Source of the DNA: an uncultured Clostridia bacterium
GTDB taxonomy: Bacteria > Bacillota > Clostridia > TANB77 > CAG-508
Direction: 5' to 3'
Length of the DNA stretch: 27,114 bases
Assembly (NCBI GenBank): GCA_934141475.1
Contig: CAKPCG010000023.1
Coordinates: forward strand, 1-27,114
Shown here: piece by piece, positions 23,599 to 27,114 of the stretch
Numbering within the stretch: position 1 is the stretch's first letter
Layout of the letters: every line of letters starts with the position of its first letter
The notes under the pieces: model-generated
Database searches by the model: none
Told to the model about the DNA's origin: nothing
The model's input: the letters and a program-made list of their open reading frames with translations, nothing else
Translations under genes and position numbers: made by a program

Positions 23599-23783
23599 GT
23601 TATTTATTTTTGGTATATATATTGCAATTTTATGTAAATTTTTGTAAAATAATTATACTATTTTTCGGAAGCACAACGAATAAATTGTGCAAATTAATAA
23701 TCAAATTTTATTTATTAATATAATTCTAACTACAATAAAAATTTAGATTAACAAAGCTCATTTAACGACTAAAATAAAAAACG

Positions 23784-23808
23784 CATACACTTATGTGTAT
23801 GTGTTTTT
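23784..23808. terminator. Hairpin terminator at the end of the 147-aa gene
   Basis: Stem CATACAC (23784-23790) with GTGTATG (23795-23801), TTAT loop, A run to the left and T run to the right, so usable in both directions. The minus-strand gene stops at 23808, right at its edge. Confidence 0.7.
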
Positions 23809-24251
23809 TATTTGTTTCCTTTAAAGAAATTAACTATACCTTTAAAGCTAACTTCTTGATGTAAAAATTCATTAATTTCATCTTCGACTTTTTGTTGATA
23901 TGGAGTTAATTCAACTTTTATTGGTGCATTTAAATCAATTTCTTGGAATAAGAATGCTCTTATTTTTGACCATAATCCTTGTTTTGTTATAGCTTTATCT
24001 TGACTAATAGGTTGGAAATTTACTCCACTATTTACTGTAGTATTAACACTACTTGCATTAGTAGTTGTATTTGTTGTATCAAAGCTTCCAAATACGTTTG
24101 AGGCATTTTCCTTTTGATTTTCCTCAGTTGTTGGTATTGTGTTTCCTACTATTGTACCTTCAAAAAAAGATGTATTTTCTGCTTCATTATTATTACCATT
24201 AAATTTCACTTCACCAAACACTCCATTTTGATTACGATTGAACTCAGCCAT
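23808..24251 (-). CDS. Unknown low-complexity protein, 147 aa
   Basis: I recognise no family. AAAGGAGG precedes the ATG by 6 bases. Residues 1-85 are rich in Asn, Thr, Ser and Gly without hydrophobic core (FNGNNNEAENTSFF, TTNTTTNASSVNTTVNSG), probably disordered. The last 55 residues look folded (WSKIRAFLFQEIDLNAPIKV, then a helix VEDEINEFLHQEVSFKG). No signal peptide or membrane span. It is a single gene with its own terminator. A disordered N-terminal tether and a small C-terminal interaction domain are the visible layout; the role is unknown. Confidence 0.65.
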   Translation of the reverse strand: MAEFNRNQNGVFGEVKFNGNNNEAENTSFFEGTIVGNTIPTTEENQKENASNVFGSFDTTNTTTNASSVNTTVNSGVNFQPISQDKAITKQGLWSKIRAFLFQEIDLNAPIKVELTPYQQKVEDEINEFLHQEVSFKGIVNFFKGNK

Positions 24252-24383
24252 TTTTTTCCTCCTTTGTATTTTATTTATAAATACTCTATCTTTTTTATAC
24301 TACAAAAGTTTAAATTAATCAATAGATATCTTTAAATTTGATTATTACTTTTTGTTTACACAATTATTACATTTTTATTACAA

Positions 24384-25280
24384 TTATATATTTATTTGCC
24401 AATTAGGCACATATTGTTCTTCATTTTTTCCTATTTCTTGTATATATCCATTTTCTATATTTAGCGAATATAAATAATTTTCTATTTTTTCATATTCATG
24501 TTTTGTTATTTTTCTATTTATATCTAAAATTTCTTTTGCTTTGTATGTAGGAAAATATTGTGCCATAATGCTAACTAGTATATCTTTTGGCATATTATCA
24601 CTAATCCATTTTAGAACTTTTTTGGTATTTTCTGTATGATTAGGAAGTATTAAATGCCTTATTATTACGCCTTTTTTTATAATTCCTTTTTCATCAAATT
24701 CTATTTTGCCAACTTGATTATACATTTCTTTTATGGCATTTGTTGTAATTTCGAAATAATTATTTACTTTAGAATATTTTTTTGCCAATTCATTTTCTGC
24801 ATATTTTAAATCTGGTAAATATACATCTATACTTCCTTTAAGTAATTTTATTGTTTCTATATTTTCATATCCATTTGTATTATATATTATTGGTATCTTA
24901 AGCCCATTTTTTTTAGCTATTTTTATTGCTTCTACAATTTGAATAGCGTAGCTTGTTGGCGAAACTAAATTTATGTTATTTGCTCCTTTTTCTTGTTCTT
25001 CAATAAATATTTCTGATAATCTTTTTGTTGTAATTTCTTTTCCAAAACCATTCTGGCTTATTTCGTAATTTTGGCAAAAATCACATGATAAATTACAATT
25101 GGAAAAAAATACTGTTCCAGAGCCATTTTTTCCGCTTATACAAGGTTCTTCAAAATTATGAATTGAGGCCATGGCAACTTTTACAGTATCTTTTGATTTA
25201 CATCTTCCTATTTGATTTTTTGTTCTATTAACTTTACATCTATGTGGACAAATTTCACATTTTTCTAATAATTCTCTCAT
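24384..25280 (-). CDS. Radical SAM protein, PflX-like (PFL-activase homologue)
   Basis: A member of the PflX group of radical SAM proteins, related to pyruvate-formate-lyase activating enzymes; substrate unknown. 298 residues. The radical SAM cluster motif CxxxCxxC is SNCNLSCDFCQNYEIS (C62, C66, C69). An N-terminal set of cysteines, C8, C11, C15 and C27 (CEICPHRCKVNR), may bind a second iron-sulfur cluster, as is typical for this group. Later segments: VSPTSYAIQIVEAI, YNTNGYENIETI, DVYLPDLKYAE and IRHLILPNHTENTKKVL. It starts 3 bases after the gmk stop without a clear Shine-Dalgarno, so translation is probably coupled to gmk. Confidence 0.85.
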   Translation of the reverse strand: MRELLEKCEICPHRCKVNRTKNQIGRCKSKDTVKVAMASIHNFEEPCISGKNGSGTVFFSNCNLSCDFCQNYEISQNGFGKEITTKRLSEIFIEEQEKGANNINLVSPTSYAIQIVEAIKIAKKNGLKIPIIYNTNGYENIETIKLLKGSIDVYLPDLKYAENELAKKYSKVNNYFEITTNAIKEMYNQVGKIEFDEKGIIKKGVIIRHLILPNHTENTKKVLKWISDNMPKDILVSIMAQYFPTYKAKEILDINRKITKHEYEKIENYLYSLNIENGYIQEIGKNEEQYVPNWQINI

Positions 25281-25283
25281 TTT

Positions 25284-25859
25284 TTAAAATTCCGGATTCT
25301 CTAATTTTAATTCATTTTCTATTATAGTCATTATTATTTGAACTGTTTTTTCTAAGTCGTTATTTTTCAATACATAATCATATATTCCTATTTTTGATTC
25401 TTCATAATCAAATCTATTTAATCTTAGTTTTATTTCTTCTGGTGATGGTTTTTCTATTCTTTCTTTTAATCTTCTTTCAAGTTCATCTTTTGGCACTCTT
25501 AAAAAGATTGTTACAATTTTTGTATCATTTTTTAATAGATTTATAAGATTTTGTGTTCCATTTACATCAACATCTTTTATTATAACTTTTCCATCTTGCA
25601 TTTTTTGATTTAGAATTTTTCTTGGAACTCCATAATAATTATTGTGATGTATATCATATTCATAAAATTCGTTATTATTTATCATTTCTTCAAATTCTGG
25701 TTTTGATACAAAAATATATGTTTGACCTGGTATATCTCCTTCTCTTGGTGGTCTTGATGTATATGATGGTAAAGATTCTACAAAATTCATTCTTTTTATG
25801 ATTTCTTTTTTTATTGTGTCTTTTCCTGCTCCTGCAACTCCTGATAATATAACTATCAT
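25284..25859 (-). CDS. gmk: Guanylate kinase family protein
   Basis: Guanylate kinase phosphorylates GMP to GDP. 191 residues. P-loop GVAGAGKD at 7-14, GMP-binding YTSRPPREGD and QTYIFVSKPEFEEMI, NNEFYEYDIHHNNYYGVP, and the lid RLKERIEKPSPEEIKLRL, ending in a typical KNNDLEKTVQII. The P-loop ends GKD rather than the usual GKG or GKS, and the NYYGVP turn is usually YGT, so it is somewhat diverged. The position remA-rpoZ-gmk is the normal Bacillota neighbourhood and supports it being the cellular guanylate kinase. Confidence 0.85.
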   Translation of the reverse strand: MIVILSGVAGAGKDTIKKEIIKRMNFVESLPSYTSRPPREGDIPGQTYIFVSKPEFEEMINNNEFYEYDIHHNNYYGVPRKILNQKMQDGKVIIKDVDVNGTQNLINLLKNDTKIVTIFLRVPKDELERRLKERIEKPSPEEIKLRLNRFDYEESKIGIYDYVLKNNDLEKTVQIIMTIIENELKLENPEF

Positions 25860-25882
25860 TTTTCCTCTCCCTTTATTTGTTT

Positions 25883-26146
25883 TTAGCTTTCTACTTCTTG
25901 TGTATTTTCTAAAATAGATTCAGATGAATTTTCGTCAGTATCCTCAACTTCGATTGCTTTGTATATTTTAATTTTTCCTTCGTTTATTTCATTTGCAGCT
26001 ATTGTTACAGGTGATTCTTCATCGACATCCGTAAGTTTTTCAGCTCCACTTGCTATTTGTCTTGCTCTTCTTGATGTTGCAATTACTAAAGCAAATCTAT
26101 TTTCTGCATGTTCTAAAAGCTCTTTAACTGTTGGCTTTACTATCAT
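25883..26146 (-). CDS. rpoZ: RNA polymerase omega subunit
   Basis: Small subunit that helps fold and assemble the beta-prime subunit. From ATG 26146 (AAAGGA 9 bases upstream; the ATG at 26155 abuts that site) it has 87 residues: MIVKPTVKELLEHAENRFAL, then the conserved VIATSRRARQIASGA and ANEINEGKIKIY. The acidic tail EDTDENSSESILENTQEVES is longer than usual. It overlaps the 3' end of remA by about 20 bases in another frame, suggesting coupled translation, and is followed by gmk. Confidence 0.93.
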   Translation of the reverse strand: MIVKPTVKELLEHAENRFALVIATSRRARQIASGAEKLTDVDEESPVTIAANEINEGKIKIYKAIEVEDTDENSSESILENTQEVES

Positions 26147-26393
26147 TACACTCATTCCTTTCTTTATCTATTCTATCAGCAACTGTTTCTGCTTGAACAG
26201 CTGATAATACTATGTGGTCAGAATCCATTATAAGTACTGCTCTTGTTTTTCTTCCAAATGTTGCATCTATTGCTGTACCATTATCTTTTGCTTCTTGCAC
26301 CATTCTTTTTATAGGTGCTGAATCTGGGCTTACTATTGCTACTATTTTATCTGCTGCAACAGTATTTCCAAAACCGATATTTACTAATTTCAT
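26124..26393 (-). CDS. remA: Regulator RemA (DUF370)
   Basis: A small ring-forming DNA-binding protein; in Bacillus subtilis it activates biofilm-matrix and osmoprotection genes. From ATG 26393 it has 89 residues: MKLVNIGFGNTVAADKIVAI, SPDSAPIKRMVQEAKD, IDATFGRKTRAVLIMDSDH and VLSAVQAETVADRI, all diagnostic. GGGAGG is 8 bases upstream; an ATG at 26408 would place it inside the gene. It overlaps rpoZ. Outside biofilm-forming Bacillus the role is less clear. Confidence 0.95.
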   Translation of the reverse strand: MKLVNIGFGNTVAADKIVAIVSPDSAPIKRMVQEAKDNGTAIDATFGRKTRAVLIMDSDHIVLSAVQAETVADRIDKERNECNDSKANS

Positions 26394-26469
26394 AATTATT
26401 CCTCCCATTTATAAAATCTTTTTTATTTTATCACATTTTTTACATAAAGTCTAGTAATAATAAGCTTTT

Positions 26470-26946
26470 TTATTCATTTTCTTTATTTTTTCTCTTTTTT
26501 GCTTCCTTTTTTATAGGTGCATTATTTACGATTTCGTGAATGTCACTTAAACTATTTACATATTTTCGTTTTTCATCTGTATATATTATTATTGATTTTA
26601 AAATATAATATATAGCAAACGCATATGTTGAAAATAGTATATAAGTTTCAAATTCTAATTTAAATTTGTTTATTACTGTCCAAATTGTTAATGTATGTAT
26701 TGCAAGTAACAATGTTTCTATACCATGAACTGCAATTTTTCCACTATCTTTTCTGTATGCAATTTCAAATATTAAAATACTTAAAAATAGTATTACTAAA
26801 CTAGCTATTTTTATCATATTTAATAGTGTTTTTTCATTTATTCTTACATATAAAAAATTTAATAAGATGAAGTATATCATCATTCCTATTGCTATTATAA
26901 CATTTTCAAATATCTTTTTTCTTATTGTTTTATTACTTTCTTCCAT
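26470..26946 (-). CDS. Unknown four-span membrane protein, 158 aa
   Basis: I recognise no named family. Four hydrophobic segments at about 14-34, 42-62, 72-93 and 99-120 are followed by a basic cytoplasmic tail ending PIKKEAKKRKNKENE. It lies upstream of remA on the same strand with about 60 bases between. The start is uncertain: the only strong ribosome site, AGGAGG (26975-26970), is 23 bases before the ATG at 26946 but exactly 8 bases before an in-frame ATA at 26961. It is downstream of tRNA-Glu. Confidence 0.6.
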   Translation of the reverse strand: MEESNKTIRKKIFENVIIAIGMMIYFILLNFLYVRINEKTLLNMIKIASLVILFLSILIFEIAYRKDSGKIAVHGIETLLLAIHTLTIWTVINKFKLEFETYILFSTYAFAIYYILKSIIIYTDEKRKYVNSLSDIHEIVNNAPIKKEAKKRKNKENE

Positions 26947-27039
26947 ATTTTTAGCTTTTATAGCTTATACCTCCTTTTATAAAATAAATAAAGTAGATAA
27001 GGAGGTTCCTTTCTACTTTAATGTTTTTCATATTTTGTT

Positions 27040-27114
27040 TGGTGACCCCTACGGGAATCGAACCCATGATTTGGCCTTGAGAGGGCCACGTCTTAACCGC
27101 TTGACCAAGGGGCC
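27040..27114 (-). tRNA. tRNA-Glu (anticodon CTC)
   Basis: Read on the minus strand from the last base of the window. Acceptor GGCCCCT pairs with AGGGGTC (one G-U). The D arm is GTCAAGCGGTTAAGAC. The anticodon stem TGGCC/GGCCA has loop CTCTCAA, so anticodon CTC (codon GAG, Glu). The T arm holds GGTTCGATTCC. The CCA end is encoded (27042-27040). All 75 bases are inside the window. Confidence 0.92.

Noticed and set aside
27040..27114. tRNA-Glu as an attachment site for an integrated element
   Set aside because: No integrase and no repeat of its 3' end was seen in the window; the island at 10800-15370 is far away.
1..27114. CRISPR array, insertion sequence or rRNA
   Set aside because: No spaced direct repeats, transposase frames or rRNA-like stretches were found on either strand.

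Overview
The window comes from a very AT-rich, endospore-forming, low-GC Gram-positive bacterium (Clostridia-like Bacillota). Support for this: the forespore/mother-cell genes spoIIGA-sigE and spoVT, remA, the infC-rpmI-rplT operon with an attenuator leader, strong A+T bias, Shine-Dalgarno-led starts, and a MurE with the DNPR motif of meso-diaminopimelate enzymes. I cannot name a species. It looks like a gut-type uncultured Clostridia genome.

Layout. Positions 1-9011 run on the minus strand: proS (partial), scpB, an unknown charged protein, rimO, rarA, queA, sigE, spoIIGA and an MTA/SAH-nucleosidase-like gene. A tiny plus-strand membrane-peptide gene with a consensus promoter sits at 9110. 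Then comes infC-rpmI-rplT (minus) with promoter, leader and attenuator. From about 10800 to 15370 lies a plus-strand accessory island: a putative hydrolase-like gene, an orphan VirD4/TraG-type coupling ATPase and a secreted HExxH metallopeptidase. The two outer genes have visibly richer, different codon use. From 15369 the minus strand resumes: a metal-exporter-like permease, a sensor histidine kinase, murG, ftsW/spoVE, mraY and murE (the peptidoglycan cluster), then a small acidic protein (+), spoVT, a low-complexity protein, a PflX-like radical SAM protein, gmk, rpoZ, remA, a membrane protein and tRNA-Glu(CTC).

The main discovery candidate. Five conserved genes (scpB, sigE, spoIIGA, murG, ftsW) are each broken by one extra base. 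In all five the break is an in-frame CGG codon followed by A or T. Skipping the C and reading the next triplet as GGA/GGT (Gly) restores the conserved protein to normal family length. Reading by hand, I found no other in-frame CGG in the roughly 27 native genes, and no other frameshift. The association is therefore two-way: every native CGG is a +1 shift site and every shift is at a CGG. CGA, CGC, CGT, AGA and AGG are all used normally as Arg. This suggests CGG is unassigned in this lineage and serves as a +1 recoding signal, either by out-of-frame Gly-tRNA decoding or by a quadruplet-reading tRNA. The affected genes all act in chromosome segregation, sporulation and wall synthesis. The two foreign-looking island genes use CGG once each as ordinary Arg. 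If the host shifts there, both stop within five codons, so the recoding would also act as a barrier to acquired genes. A systematic sequencing or assembly artefact must still be excluded.
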